Under the pieces are notes generated by a model that was not told the origin of the DNA, did not search any database, and worked only from the letters and a program-made list of their open reading frames with translations. From the NCBI GenBank assembly GCA_963578825.1, contig CAUZDW010000019.1, positions 1 to 64,000 of the forward strand: a stretch of DNA of 64,000 bases. The letters are read 5' to 3'. Both the position numbers and the translations under genes were made by a program. Below, one piece after another: positions 22,917-30,928 of this stretch (position 1 is the stretch's first letter; each line of letters opens with the position of its first letter). Source of the DNA: JAJDNS01 sp963578825. Its GTDB lineage: Bacteria > Acidobacteriota > Vicinamibacteria > Fen-336.

Positions 22917-24353
22917 TCAGCCAGACGTTGCCCACTTCAGATCCGGCCGCCGCAGATGCCACCTGGTGGCCTGCTGGTAGGCATGGCCGATGCGCAGCAC
23001 GGCGTCTTCATTGAACGGGCGGCCGTAGATCATGAGCCCGATGGGCAACCCGTCTCCAGTGAGCCCGCAGGGCACGCTCAGGCCACACAGATCGAGGATG
23101 TTTCCGATGGCGGTGTTGCGCAGGTACATGACGCTCTTGCGCATGTAGGTTTCCATGTCGCCGTCCACCTCGGCGAGCGTGCAGGCCGGTATGGGCGTGG
23201 TCGGGCACAGCACGGCATCCACGTCCGTGAGCTGACGAACGGCCTCCTGTCGCAGTCGCTTCCAGTCGAGGGTCGTCTGCAGATAGTCGGCCGCGGAGAC
23301 ATCGCGTCCCTTGATCATGCGCGAGGCGACGATGGGGTCCAGCTCATCGTAGTGGTCGTCGATGAAACGACGATTCACGGTGTAGGCCTCGGCAGCGATG
23401 ACGAGACCCCGTGGGTTGAGGGTCAGGGCATCGGCGGCAGCGGGAAACTTCATACTGCGGACGTGAGCGCCGAGAGCCACGAGCTCCTCGGCGGCGGTTC
23501 GCACGGCTGCCGCGACCTCCGGGTAGGCCTCATCCCAGAAGACGGTCTCGGCGATGCCGATACGCAGCCCCTCGACGCCGTCGCCGAGGCCCGTCATGAC
23601 GTCCTGCTGCGGCCGGCCGTGGGTCGTGTCGTCGCCGGGATCGGGCCCCTGCATGGCCTGATAGACGAGCGCGGCGTCCTCGACGCTGCGGGTGAGCGGT
23701 CCCACCGAGTCGAGACTCCAGCTCAAGGGATAGACGCCGGCTCGACTGACCTGGCCGACGGTGGTCTTCAGTCCGGTGATGCCGCAAAGGGCCGCGGGGA
23801 TGCGCACGGATCCCCCGGTGTCGGTGCCGAGCGCCGCCGGCGCCAGGCCGGCGGCCACGGCGACAGCGGAGCCGCTGCTGGAGCCCCCCGGCAGATGGTG
23901 GACGCGATTCCAGGGATTGTGGGGCGTGCCCAGATCGTGGTTCACGCCGGCGCCGCCATACGCGAACTGCACGGTCTTGGTCTTGCCGAGGAGAATCATC
24001 CCGGCACGGTCGAGTCGAGCCACCACGGCCGCATCGGCGTCGGCGATATTGTCGCGGAGGAGGTGTGTGCCGGCGGTCGTGGGCAGCCCGTCTACGTCGA
24101 AAAGGTCCTTGGCGACATAAGGGATCCCGTGCAGCGGCCCGAGATCGTTGCCGGCCGCGAGGTTCGCCTCTGCGGCCCGTGCCGTCGCCAGCGCACGATC
24201 CGTGCTCACGAGCTGGAAGGCGCCGAGCGCCCCATCCAGATCCGTGATGCGGGCCAGCAGCGCCTCCGTGAGCATCACCGGTGACAGCTCACCACTGCGC
24301 AGACGACGGCCCAGCTCGGCGATGGAGTGGTGCTGGGGCTCGGAAACGGTCAC
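22917..24353 (-). CDS. amidase signature family hydrolase
   Basis: 478 residues, GTG start. Amidase-signature enzymes hydrolyse amides, including glutamine in the GatA branch. The Ser-cisSer-Lys triad is visible: lysine 82 in YVAKDLF, the GGSSSGSAVAVAAG loop at 156-169 and the nucleophile serine 182 in TDTGGSVRIPAALCG. It is not beside gatB or gatC, so a stand-alone amidase or amidohydrolase is more likely than the tRNA amidotransferase subunit. No signal peptide is seen, so it is cytoplasmic. Confidence 0.93.
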   Translation of the reverse strand: MTVSEPQHHSIAELGRRLRSGELSPVMLTEALLARITDLDGALGAFQLVSTDRALATARAAEANLAAGNDLGPLHGIPYVAKDLFDVDGLPTTAGTHLLRDNIADADAAVVARLDRAGMILLGKTKTVQFAYGGAGVNHDLGTPHNPWNRVHHLPGGSSSGSAVAVAAGLAPAALGTDTGGSVRIPAALCGITGLKTTVGQVSRAGVYPLSWSLDSVGPLTRSVEDAALVYQAMQGPDPGDDTTHGRPQQDVMTGLGDGVEGLRIGIAETVFWDEAYPEVAAAVRTAAEELVALGAHVRSMKFPAAADALTLNPRGLVIAAEAYTVNRRFIDDHYDELDPIVASRMIKGRDVSAADYLQTTLDWKRLRQEAVRQLTDVDAVLCPTTPIPACTLAEVDGDMETYMRKSVMYLRNTAIGNILDLCGLSVPCGLTGDGLPIGLMIYGRPFNEDAVLRIGHAYQQATRWHLRRPDLKWATSG

Positions 24354-24537
24354 CAGGGAATCCTACTGAATCTGAGTGTTGGTGTCAGCACCTCGCCATT
24401 GGGACATCGACTCCGTCCGGCATCTGGCGGACCATGGAACAAAGCCGGACCGGCCCCCGTATGTCCCCGCATAACACCCAATTGACGGGGTTCGTCCGCG
24501 AGGCCGCGGGCGGACGAAGGGCGGGAGGGTCCCATAT

Positions 24538-25806
24538 ATGAAGATGTCCTCAGTAACCAGGGTTTGCGCGGCGGTGCTGGCGACCGCCATGGTCTACGCC
24601 TGCGATTCTGCTCCGAAGGCGTTCCCGGCCGGGACGGAGTCCCCGGAAGCGGCGGCCAGGATCCAGGAGCTCCAGCAGCGCATCGAGAATCTGCAGTTCG
24701 GGCCGGCAAATCAAGAGCTGGCGACGGCCGCGATCGAGGCCGACCCGGGGTTCGCGCTGGCCTACCTCTACCGGGCCTATCAGTTCCCGCCCGACATGGA
24801 GGCGCTCGAAAAGGCCGAGGAGCTGGCGAAGACAGCCACCGACAGCCATCGGCGCTACATCGAGCTCCAGGCGAGCACCTTCCGCGACCCCACCACCGCC
24901 CCCAACATCGCGGCCATCGAGCCGCTGTCGGAGCTGGCGAAGGAGTACCCCGGCGAGCGCAACCTCTGGGTGGTCATCGGTCAGTACGAGCAGATGGGCG
25001 GCCGCACCGCCGACGCGCGCCAGTCCTACGAGCGCGCTCTGGCGCTGGACAGCTCCACACCCCGGGTTCACGCGGCGCTGGCCGGATTGCTGATCCTCGA
25101 CGGTGAGTACGGGAACCCACGCGCGGCGCTCGAGAAGGCACTGGCGAAGGTGCCGGCCGACGCGGCGCCCGCCAACATCCGCTACCAGGTGGCCTTCACG
25201 CACCTCTACGAAGGCAACGTGGACACGGCCCTCGAGACGCTGACGGCGTACGCCGGCGAGTACGAGGAGGCGGGGCGTCCGTTCGGGATCCCGGAGGTCT
25301 TCATCTGGAACTCGATCGCACGCATCAACCTCGAGAACGACCGACTCGAGCCGGCGATGGAGGCCTACAAGCGCGGCTACGAGAGCGTCCCTGGCAGCGA
25401 CCTCGACGAGACCCAGAAGAAGATCTGGCACGGCCGCCTGCTGCACGGCGAGAGCCGCACGCTGGTGCGCATGGGCCAGCACGAGGAGGCCTGGAAGAAC
25501 GTCGTCGCGGTTCGCCAGATGATCGACGACGCCGGCGAGGATGGCGAGCCGTTCGAGTCTGCGTACCACTACCTCGCGGGATACTGCATGCTCGAGGCGG
25601 GCGAGACCGACGCCGCCATCGAGCACCTGAAGCAGGCGGACCCGAACGACCCGTTCCAGCGCCTGCTTCTGGCCCGAGCCTACGAGAAGGCAGGTCAAGA
25701 AGCCGAGGCGCACGAGACCTACGAGGAGGTCGTTGCCTCCCAGACGAACAACATCGAACGTGCCCTGTCCTTGCCCGAGGCCCAGCGCAAGCTGAGCGCC
25801 GGCTAG
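24538..25806 (+). CDS. TPR-repeat lipoprotein
   Basis: 422 residues. A lipoprotein signal peptide ends in VYAC (cysteine 22). The rest is helical TPR repeats, for example RTADARQSYERALALDSSTPRVHAALAGLL and EPMEAYK-type pairs, with a C-terminal GQEAEAHETYEEV unit. It is likely an envelope scaffold. The ATG at 24538 has GGGAGG 9 nt upstream. It stands alone and is followed by a strong stem-loop. Confidence 0.82.
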   Translation: MKMSSVTRVCAAVLATAMVYACDSAPKAFPAGTESPEAAARIQELQQRIENLQFGPANQELATAAIEADPGFALAYLYRAYQFPPDMEALEKAEELAKTATDSHRRYIELQASTFRDPTTAPNIAAIEPLSELAKEYPGERNLWVVIGQYEQMGGRTADARQSYERALALDSSTPRVHAALAGLLILDGEYGNPRAALEKALAKVPADAAPANIRYQVAFTHLYEGNVDTALETLTAYAGEYEEAGRPFGIPEVFIWNSIARINLENDRLEPAMEAYKRGYESVPGSDLDETQKKIWHGRLLHGESRTLVRMGQHEEAWKNVVAVRQMIDDAGEDGEPFESAYHYLAGYCMLEAGETDAAIEHLKQADPNDPFQRLLLARAYEKAGQEAEAHETYEEVVASQTNNIERALSLPEAQRKLSAG

Positions 25807-25827
25807 CTTTCCGACGTCTCACGAGTG

Positions 25828-25857
25828 GCGCCGGGGAGCCTTGCTTCTCCCCGGCGC
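25828..25857 (+). terminator. stem-loop after TPR lipoprotein gene
   Basis: An 11-bp perfect GC-rich stem (GCGCCGGGGAG / CTCCCCGGCGC) with an 8-nt loop, 22 nt after the stop codon. The placement is that of a transcription terminator; no T-tract follows, so it may work with Rho or merely stabilise the 3' end. Confidence 0.6.
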
Positions 25858-25988
25858 TGCCCGCCGCTCCGAAGGAGGTCGTTCCGGGCAAGTCGCGGCA
25901 GGCCCCTGGCCCGGACTATTCGTCAGACTTCGTCGCCGCGTCGAAACAGCCGGGCTACCCGGGCGCAAGCTACAATGGCGGCGTTGAC

Positions 25989-26465
25989 ATGAAGGGATCA
26001 GAGTTCGAGGAGATCGAGTTTTTTCGAACGATTCAAGAGAGCGGAGCCCGGGCGCTCCTGATCGGACGCCGGGCTCTCGTCGCGCTGGGCATCCCCGTGC
26101 TCACCGCCGACTATGACTTCTGGCTTCACATCGACGATATCACGCGCTTCAATGAGGCCGTGGAGCCGATGGAGCTCTTCCCGACGCACACATCCGAGGA
26201 AGCGAGGTCACGGGGTCGGTACGTCCTCGAAAACGACGAGCGGGTTGATGTGCTGGTCGCTCGATCGGTCCCGACGACGGACGGAGTGCGTGTGGTTTTC
26301 GAAGAGCTCTGGGAGCGCCGACGTGTGCTGCCTCTAAGCCCGAACGTCGAAGTCGCGGTCCCGACTCTGGACGACCTGATCCTGACCAAGCGATTCGCCA
26401 GTCGGCCGAAGGACCTCGAGGACATCCGTCTTCTCGAGGCCCTGCGCTCCGAGGAGGCGACATGA
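25989..26465 (+). CDS. nucleotidyltransferase of the AbiEii/NTP_transf_5 type
   Basis: 158 residues. The nucleotidyltransferase pattern is clear: LIGRRALVALG, the paired aspartates ADYDFWL at 40-46, a third acidic strand ERVDVLVARS, and the family ending DDLILTKRFASRPKDLEDIRLLEAL. Related small nucleotidyltransferases act as toxins in AbiE-like or other toxin-antitoxin modules, although stand-alone members are common. The ATG at 25989 lies 13 bp after a TACAAT sequence. It overlaps the next gene by 4 bp (ATGA), so the two form a coupled pair. Confidence 0.8.
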   Translation: MKGSEFEEIEFFRTIQESGARALLIGRRALVALGIPVLTADYDFWLHIDDITRFNEAVEPMELFPTHTSEEARSRGRYVLENDERVDVLVARSVPTTDGVRVVFEELWERRRVLPLSPNVEVAVPTLDDLILTKRFASRPKDLEDIRLLEALRSEEAT

Positions 26466-26698
26466 AGATCGTCCAGCCGCCTTCACTGAAGACTCGAAAG
26501 CGCCTCATCGCCGTGGCTGAGCGTCGGCTGACTCCCCACGAGGTGCGTGAGGCGCTGGCGATCCCGCTCACTAACTCGGAGCGTGAGGAGAGCTTGTCGT
26601 TGATCCGGTGGTTTCGCCGCCGCTACCCCACCGCCGGCGAACGCCTCGCCTACGTGCGGCGAGCCTACCGCCGCTGGTCTGCCGTCCAGGAAGCGTAG
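26462..26698 (+). CDS. small basic protein, partner of nucleotidyltransferase
   Basis: 78 residues, arginine-rich, mostly helical (KTRKRLIAVAERRLTPHEVREAL; RRRYPTAGERLAYVRRAYRRW). No family is recognised. The 4-bp ATGA overlap with the nucleotidyltransferase gene suggests a two-gene toxin-antitoxin-like operon in which this could be the antitoxin or an RNA/DNA-binding partner. Confidence 0.65.
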   Translation: MKIVQPPSLKTRKRLIAVAERRLTPHEVREALAIPLTNSEREESLSLIRWFRRRYPTAGERLAYVRRAYRRWSAVQEA

Positions 26699-26750
26699 AG
26701 ACTACTCTCTGATCAACTCCGGAGTGTGCCGTATCCCTGGGCTTCCTCGG

Positions 26751-26819
26751 GCTCAGGGGTCAGGTCTGCCATCTTGTGAGTTCCGGCGCCGAAACCGCAA
26801 CATGGCAGACCTGATGCCA
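26751..26819. repeat. REP/MITE-like inverted-repeat element, copy A
   Basis: About 69 bp nearly identical to 30087-30156. Arms CAGGTCTGCCATCTTG and CAACATGGCAGACCTG pair at 15 of 16 positions around a short spacer containing GGCGCC. Such dispersed hairpins resemble REP elements mobilised by Y1 (IS200-like) transposases; no transposase gene is in the window. Confidence 0.75.
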
Positions 26820-26859
26820 GCCACTTGGTGTGGTGCTATCGCTTCGGCGGCGTATGGAG

Positions 26860-27735
26860 CTACATCGTTTCGGCCAGGAGCGCGGCCAGCTTCGCGCGGT
26901 CGAGGCCCAGCGGCTGATCGACCAGGGGGCCTTCTCGCAGCACCGGATCGGTGTCTTCGTAGGTGGGCCGCTCGGTCTGGTAGAGGAGCCCGATCGGGAT
27001 GCGCTTGTCGAACTCGCGGGCCTTCTCCATGGCTCCCATGAAGTCGCTCGGGTCGTACCCCTCGTCCTCCAGCATGTAGACCCGCTCCCTGAACCAGGGG
27101 TAGGTGTTGACCTTGTTGAAGGTCACGCAGGGGCTGAAGACGTCGATCAGCGAGAAGCCGCGATGGGCCATCGCTGCCGCAGTCAGCTTCGTGAGCTGCT
27201 TTGGCTTTCCCGTGAAGCCGCGGCCGACGTAGGTGGCGCCCGCGGCGAGGGCCAGGGCCAGGGGCGCGATCGGCCGCTCCACGTTGCCGCGGGGCGTGCT
27301 CTTCGTCTTGTGCCCCTCGGCCGTGGTGGGTGAGGTCTGCCCCGTGGTCAGGCCGTAGACCTCGTTGTCCATGACGATGTAGGTGAGGTTCAGGTTGCGA
27401 CGCATGGCGTGAATGAAATGAGCCATGCCGATCCCGTAGCCGTCGCCGTCACCACCCACGACGACCACGTGCAGGTCGTGGTTGGCGAGGGCGGCGCCCG
27501 TGGCGACGGGCACGGCGCGCCCGTGCAGGCTGTGCACGCCGTTGGTCCGGATGAAGCCCGGCAGGTTCGACGAGCAGCCGATGCCAGAGACGACGAGGAC
27601 CTCGTGCTGGGGGATGCCCAGCTCGACGATCGCTTCCTTGAGCGACTTGAGCACCCCGAAGTCGCCGCATCCCGCACACCAGTCGGGATGGACGTCGGAC
27701 TCGAGGCTCTTGAGCGTCAGCTCAGCAGTGGCCAT
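26860..27735 (-). CDS. korB: 2-oxoacid:ferredoxin oxidoreductase, beta subunit
   Basis: 291 residues. This is the thiamine-diphosphate-binding subunit that, with the alpha/gamma protein upstream, decarboxylates a 2-oxoacid (2-oxoglutarate or pyruvate) to the acyl-CoA and reduces ferredoxin. Visible motifs: DWCAGCGDFG at the N-terminus, GIGCSSNLPGF, and the ThDP/Mg motif GGDGDGYGIGMAHF with VMDNEVYG. GGAGGAAGG precedes the ATG at 27735. It follows the alpha subunit gene by 33 bp. The motifs do not fix the substrate; 2-oxoglutarate is slightly favoured by the two-subunit layout. Confidence 0.92.
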   Translation of the reverse strand: MATAELTLKSLESDVHPDWCAGCGDFGVLKSLKEAIVELGIPQHEVLVVSGIGCSSNLPGFIRTNGVHSLHGRAVPVATGAALANHDLHVVVVGGDGDGYGIGMAHFIHAMRRNLNLTYIVMDNEVYGLTTGQTSPTTAEGHKTKSTPRGNVERPIAPLALALAAGATYVGRGFTGKPKQLTKLTAAAMAHRGFSLIDVFSPCVTFNKVNTYPWFRERVYMLEDEGYDPSDFMGAMEKAREFDKRIPIGLLYQTERPTYEDTDPVLREGPLVDQPLGLDRAKLAALLAETM

Positions 27736-27768
27736 GTTTCCTTCCTCCGCGGGGTCCGTTCAGCGGCC

Positions 27769-29766
27769 CTATGACGAGCCCGCCAGGACCTGCCAGTCGT
27801 GGACGGAGCCCGTCTCCATCCCGATCACCAGTTTCGCTTCCGCCGTGCCGTCCTGCCGGTTCACCAGCTCGACTTCCCAGACCGGCTCTCCGAAGCGCCC
27901 TCCGTCGCGTTTCTCGATGCGTCCGGGGCGCGTCTTGTCCTTCATGTAGACGCGGACGTGATGGTAAGCCATCTCGCGGGCCTCGTGCTCCTCGACCTGC
28001 AGGTCGTCCTCACGCCCCTCCAAGTAGGCCTTCACCCGGCGGGTGATGTAGGCGGGCTCGAAGGGCTCGCCGTCGTAGCGGGTCAGCAGGTGATCGACGA
28101 AGAACCCCGTCTCGGCCCGCAGGTGGCGCGCGAACTGCCCGCTGAAGTTGTTCTCGATGGCGATCGTGCGCTCGCACCCCTTCAGGATCGCGGTCGCCTC
28201 GGCCGCGTGGAAGGGATGGATCCACTTGAAGTGGAGCTGATTCGTGGCGATCCCGTCGCTCGTGAGCTGGGCGGCGGCTTCCTGGATCACGCTCCAGGTG
28301 GAGCCCCAGCCGACCAGGGTCGCCTTGGCCTTCGCCGGCCCCTCCAGCGCCGGCGGCTCGAGCTGCGCCATCACCCCATCCATCTTGCGCATCCGCTTCT
28401 CGTGCATCTTGCGCCGGATGGCGGGGTTGGTGTGCTCGTCGCTGATCAGGAGCCCCTTCTCGTCGTGATCGTCGGTTCCGGAGACGTAGGTCATCCCCTC
28501 GACGCCCGGCCGCGCCCGGGGCGAGATCCCCGATGGGGTGAGGGCGTAGCGCCTGTAGCCGCCGTTCCCGGTTTCGGCGGGGGCCTCGTGGACCCACTCC
28601 CCTCGGTCGATCGGAACGTCGGTCGGGATCGCCTCCGGGTCGACCGTGGAGCGATGCTCACCGAGATAGAGATCGGAGAGGATGATCACCGGGAGCTGGA
28701 ACGTCTCGGCCAGGTTGAAGCTCTCGACGCTCGTGTTGTAGCAGTCGAGGGCATCGCGCGGCGCGACGATGACCCGGGGGAAGTCGCCCTGCGAGGCGCC
28801 GACGGCCTGAGTCAGGTCGCCCTGCTCGCTCTTGGTGGGCAGGCCGGTGGAGGGACCGCCGCGCTGGACGTTGACTATGACGACCGGCGCCTCGATCATC
28901 CCCGCCATTCCGATCGCCTCGCTCATCAGGGCGAAGCCCCCGCCGGAGGTGGCGCACATGGCGCGGACGCCCGCGTGCCCGGCTCCGATCGCCATGTTCA
29001 CGACCGCCAGCTCGTCCTCCGCCTGCTTGACGAGGACGCCGCACTGCTCGCTGTGTCCCGCCAGCCAGTGCAGGATGAACGAGGCCGGGCTCATCGGGTA
29101 GGCGGAGTAGAACTTGCATCCGGCGGCCACGGCCCCCAGCGCCGTCATCAGGTTGCCCGTCACGACGGGCCGACGCTTGCGGGTGAACTTCCAGCTCACG
29201 CCCAGCGGCGGATACTCGCGGGCCGCGTAGTCGTAGCCCGCGCGCAGGACCCCGACGTTCTGGTCGATGATCCCCTGTCCTTTCGCCTTGAAGGTCTCGG
29301 CCAGGATCTCCAGGGCCACGTCCACGTCGAAGCCGATCAGGTGCAACAGCGCCCCCAGCGCCGCCGTGTTCTGCATGACGGGGAGCGTCTTGCCCAGGTC
29401 GGCGGTCAGCTCCGGAACAGGCAGAGGCGCAAGAGCGACGCCCTCGGGCACCAGCACCGAGTCGCAATGGAGGCGCGCGCTGTTGAAGACGATCGCCCCC
29501 CCCGCCTCGACCTCCGGGGCGTGGCGCTCGATTCCGTCCTGGTTCAGCGACATGAGCAGGTTGACGTGGCCGCCGTGGTTGTCGACCTTCTCCTCCGACA
29601 ACCGCAGGCGCAGCCAGGTATGGCCTCCGCGGATCAGCGACTGGTAGCTGTTGTAGGTGAACAGGTGGAGCCCGAGCCGCGCGGCAGTCCGCGCCAGGGT
29701 GTCCCCCGTCCGGTCGAGACCGTCGCCCGCGGCGCCGGCGATTCCGATCGTGATCTCCGTGGCCAT
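27769..29766 (-). CDS. korA: 2-oxoacid:ferredoxin oxidoreductase, fused gamma/alpha subunit
   Basis: 665 residues. The N-terminal ~190 residues are the gamma domain (IGIAGAAGDGLDRTGDTLAR, SYQSLIRGGHTWLRLR). The remainder is the alpha/pyrimidine-binding domain (GNLMTALGAVAAGCKFYSAYPMSP, MCATSGGGFALMSEAIGMAG, QRGGPSTGLPTKSEQGDL). This gamma-alpha fusion is typical of two-subunit KOR/OFOR enzymes. AAGGAG precedes the ATG at 29766 and overlaps the stop codon of a small upstream frame. Together with korB it could supply reduced ferredoxin to the nearby complex I that lacks the NADH module. Confidence 0.93.
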   Translation of the reverse strand: MATEITIGIAGAAGDGLDRTGDTLARTAARLGLHLFTYNSYQSLIRGGHTWLRLRLSEEKVDNHGGHVNLLMSLNQDGIERHAPEVEAGGAIVFNSARLHCDSVLVPEGVALAPLPVPELTADLGKTLPVMQNTAALGALLHLIGFDVDVALEILAETFKAKGQGIIDQNVGVLRAGYDYAAREYPPLGVSWKFTRKRRPVVTGNLMTALGAVAAGCKFYSAYPMSPASFILHWLAGHSEQCGVLVKQAEDELAVVNMAIGAGHAGVRAMCATSGGGFALMSEAIGMAGMIEAPVVIVNVQRGGPSTGLPTKSEQGDLTQAVGASQGDFPRVIVAPRDALDCYNTSVESFNLAETFQLPVIILSDLYLGEHRSTVDPEAIPTDVPIDRGEWVHEAPAETGNGGYRRYALTPSGISPRARPGVEGMTYVSGTDDHDEKGLLISDEHTNPAIRRKMHEKRMRKMDGVMAQLEPPALEGPAKAKATLVGWGSTWSVIQEAAAQLTSDGIATNQLHFKWIHPFHAAEATAILKGCERTIAIENNFSGQFARHLRAETGFFVDHLLTRYDGEPFEPAYITRRVKAYLEGREDDLQVEEHEAREMAYHHVRVYMKDKTRPGRIEKRDGGRFGEPVWEVELVNRQDGTAEAKLVIGMETGSVHDWQVLAGSS

Positions 29767-29778
29767 CCCATCGGCTCC

Positions 29779-29973
29779 TTACTGCGCGCCTTCGGCACGG
29801 GGCTCGCGCGCTGCAGGCGGTCGGTTGCCCCCCTGGACTCGGGTGGGAGGGTCGGAGTCAGGAACCCTCCAAGTCGCGACGACGAGGGGGTCTCCCTCGG
29901 GCGCATTTTCCATGCCCACGAGGCACGCCGCGACGGCGTCGTCCTTCCCGGGTACGAGCTCAGTAACGTGCAT
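29779..29973 (-). CDS. possible small protein upstream of korA
   Basis: 64 residues: HVTELVPGKDDAVAACLVGM, then DPLVVATWRVPDSD and a proline/arginine-rich tail. AGGTGA lies before its ATG and its TAA overlaps the korA ribosome-binding site, so translation could be coupled. No family is recognised, and the frame is short, so it may not be expressed. Confidence 0.4.
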   Translation of the reverse strand: MHVTELVPGKDDAVAACLVGMENAPEGDPLVVATWRVPDSDPPTRVQGGNRPPAAREPRAEGAQ

Positions 29974-30086
29974 GGCGTCACCTCGTGTCAGGGGCGCGGG
30001 GAGTATGCGTCGTCATAGATGTCTGAAATGGACCTTACGCCGGACACCCTCGCAGGGTCAAGACGCTCTCCGGGCGACGGCCAAGG

Positions 30087-30156
30087 GCTCAGGGGTCAGG
30101 TCTGCCATCTTGATGAGTTCCGGCGCCGAAACCGCAACATGGCAGACCTGATGCCA
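30087..30156. repeat. REP/MITE-like inverted-repeat element, copy B
   Basis: Second copy of the element at 26751-26819, in the same orientation and differing by a one-base indel (CTTGATGAG versus CTTGTGAG). The two copies flank the 2-oxoacid:ferredoxin oxidoreductase genes as direct repeats about 3.3 kb apart. Confidence 0.75.
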
Positions 30157-30390
30157 TCCACCGGATGAGATGATCACCGCTACCCTCTCGACCCTCAGCG
30201 TCGCGAGCCCTGCGGCGGTCAGGGCCCCTCCGGTCTGCGGGCCTGGCCGAAGCCCGGGAAGGGAGTGCCCGTCTGGTCCCAATAGCGGAGGAATGAAAGG
30301 GAGCTCCACTTCGCTCTTCCGGCCGGCACCACGCAGACGGCCCTCGTTCGCAATCACCGTCAGGGAATCAGAGGAGTGGTGGGTGAAGCC
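30157..30390. other. intergenic region next to tRNA-Thr
   Basis: Together with copy B and the bases to its left this makes a gene-poor stretch from about 29974 to 30390. Apart from the repeat element no gene or structured site was recognised. Confidence 0.4.
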
Positions 30391-30465
30391 TGGAGCCGGC
30401 GCTCGGACTTGAACCGAGGACCTGCTGATTACGAATCAGCTGCTCTGCCACTGAGCTACGCCGGC
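30391..30465 (-). tRNA. tRNA-Thr (anticodon CGT)
   Basis: Read on the minus strand the gene begins GCCGGCGTAGCTCAGTGGCA and ends CGCCGGCT plus an encoded CCA. Acceptor, D, anticodon and T stems all pair. The anticodon loop TTCGTAA gives anticodon CGT, which reads ACG (threonine). The T-loop is GGTTCAAGTCC. Length is 72 nt plus CCA. Confidence 0.96.
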
Positions 30466-30623
30466 GTTGGAAGGCGCCGGCTTCGACGAAACCGGCGACC
30501 GACGATCGTAGCAGACCGGGGTAGGGCCACCAAGAGGGAGCGGGGACGTGGTGAGCGCTTTGTCGCGCGTACGCGCGCCGATTCATCACACATGATGGTG
30601 CTGTTGGAAAGAGTCAGTCGGCC

Positions 30624-30716
30624 AACTCCGTCCGGACGGAGTTGACCGAGGCTGTGGAAACTCTGTCCGGACAGAGTTCGGCGCCCGACCCCATCAACTC
30701 GGTGCATCCCAGAGTT
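30624..30716. repeat. array of three AACTC...GAGTT dyads
   Basis: Two perfect dyads at 30624-30643 and 30659-30678 read AACTCYGTCCGGACRGAGTT; the single change between them is symmetric (C:G to T:A), preserving the palindrome. A third, imperfect dyad with AACTC and GAGTT arms lies at 30696-30716. The second and third are each followed by CGGCG. Regular spacing and covariation suggest selected protein-binding sites or RNA hairpins. Confidence 0.65.
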
Positions 30717-30855
30717 CGGCGGCAACGCGAGGCAGGGACCACTAGGACCGGTAGCCCAACGTCCAGCAACCACAACATCTACCCCCACCCCCTGTGCTCG
30801 AGTGGTGCTCGACCACAAGATGTTGTGCATCGCGGTATGGACCGAAAGAAAAACC

Positions 30856-30884
30856 TTGCAATGATCAATAGTTAACTTCATATT
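30856..30884 (+). promoter_or_regulatory. putative sigma-70-like promoter
   Basis: TTGCAA, a 17-bp spacer and CATATT lie in an unusually AT-rich pocket, about 45 bp before the lipoprotein start at 30929. This is the best-looking -35/-10 pair noticed in the window. Confidence 0.4.
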
Positions 30885-30928
30885 GCTCAAGTATCAGTTT
30901 GGAGACGACGAACGTGGGAGGGCCTGTG

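Larger units (their letters stand above)
30466..30928. other. palindrome-rich intergenic region
   Basis: 463 bp between the tRNA and a lipoprotein gene with no credible gene. It holds a CGCGCGTACGCGCG palindrome (30564-30577), three related dyads spaced 35-37 bp (30624-30716), a distant inverted repeat CACAACATCT/AGATGTTGTG (30771-30780 and 30818-30827) and an AT-rich promoter-like segment near 30856-30884. Confidence 0.6.

Noticed and set aside
22917..24353. GatA subunit of glutamyl-tRNA amidotransferase
   Set aside because: The amidase triad is shared, but no gatB or gatC is adjacent, so a general amidase is the safer call.
27799..30018. Plus-strand open frame of 739 codons
   Set aside because: Antisense shadow of korA; the korA protein is well conserved and this frame has no recognisable motif.
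30624..30716. Possible short CRISPR array
   Set aside because: The repeated units are short dyads with 15-17-bp spacers, the third is degenerate and no cas gene is present.
30642..30875. 77-codon plus-strand frame in the intergenic region
   Set aside because: It starts inside the palindrome array, has no ribosome-binding site and has random-looking composition.
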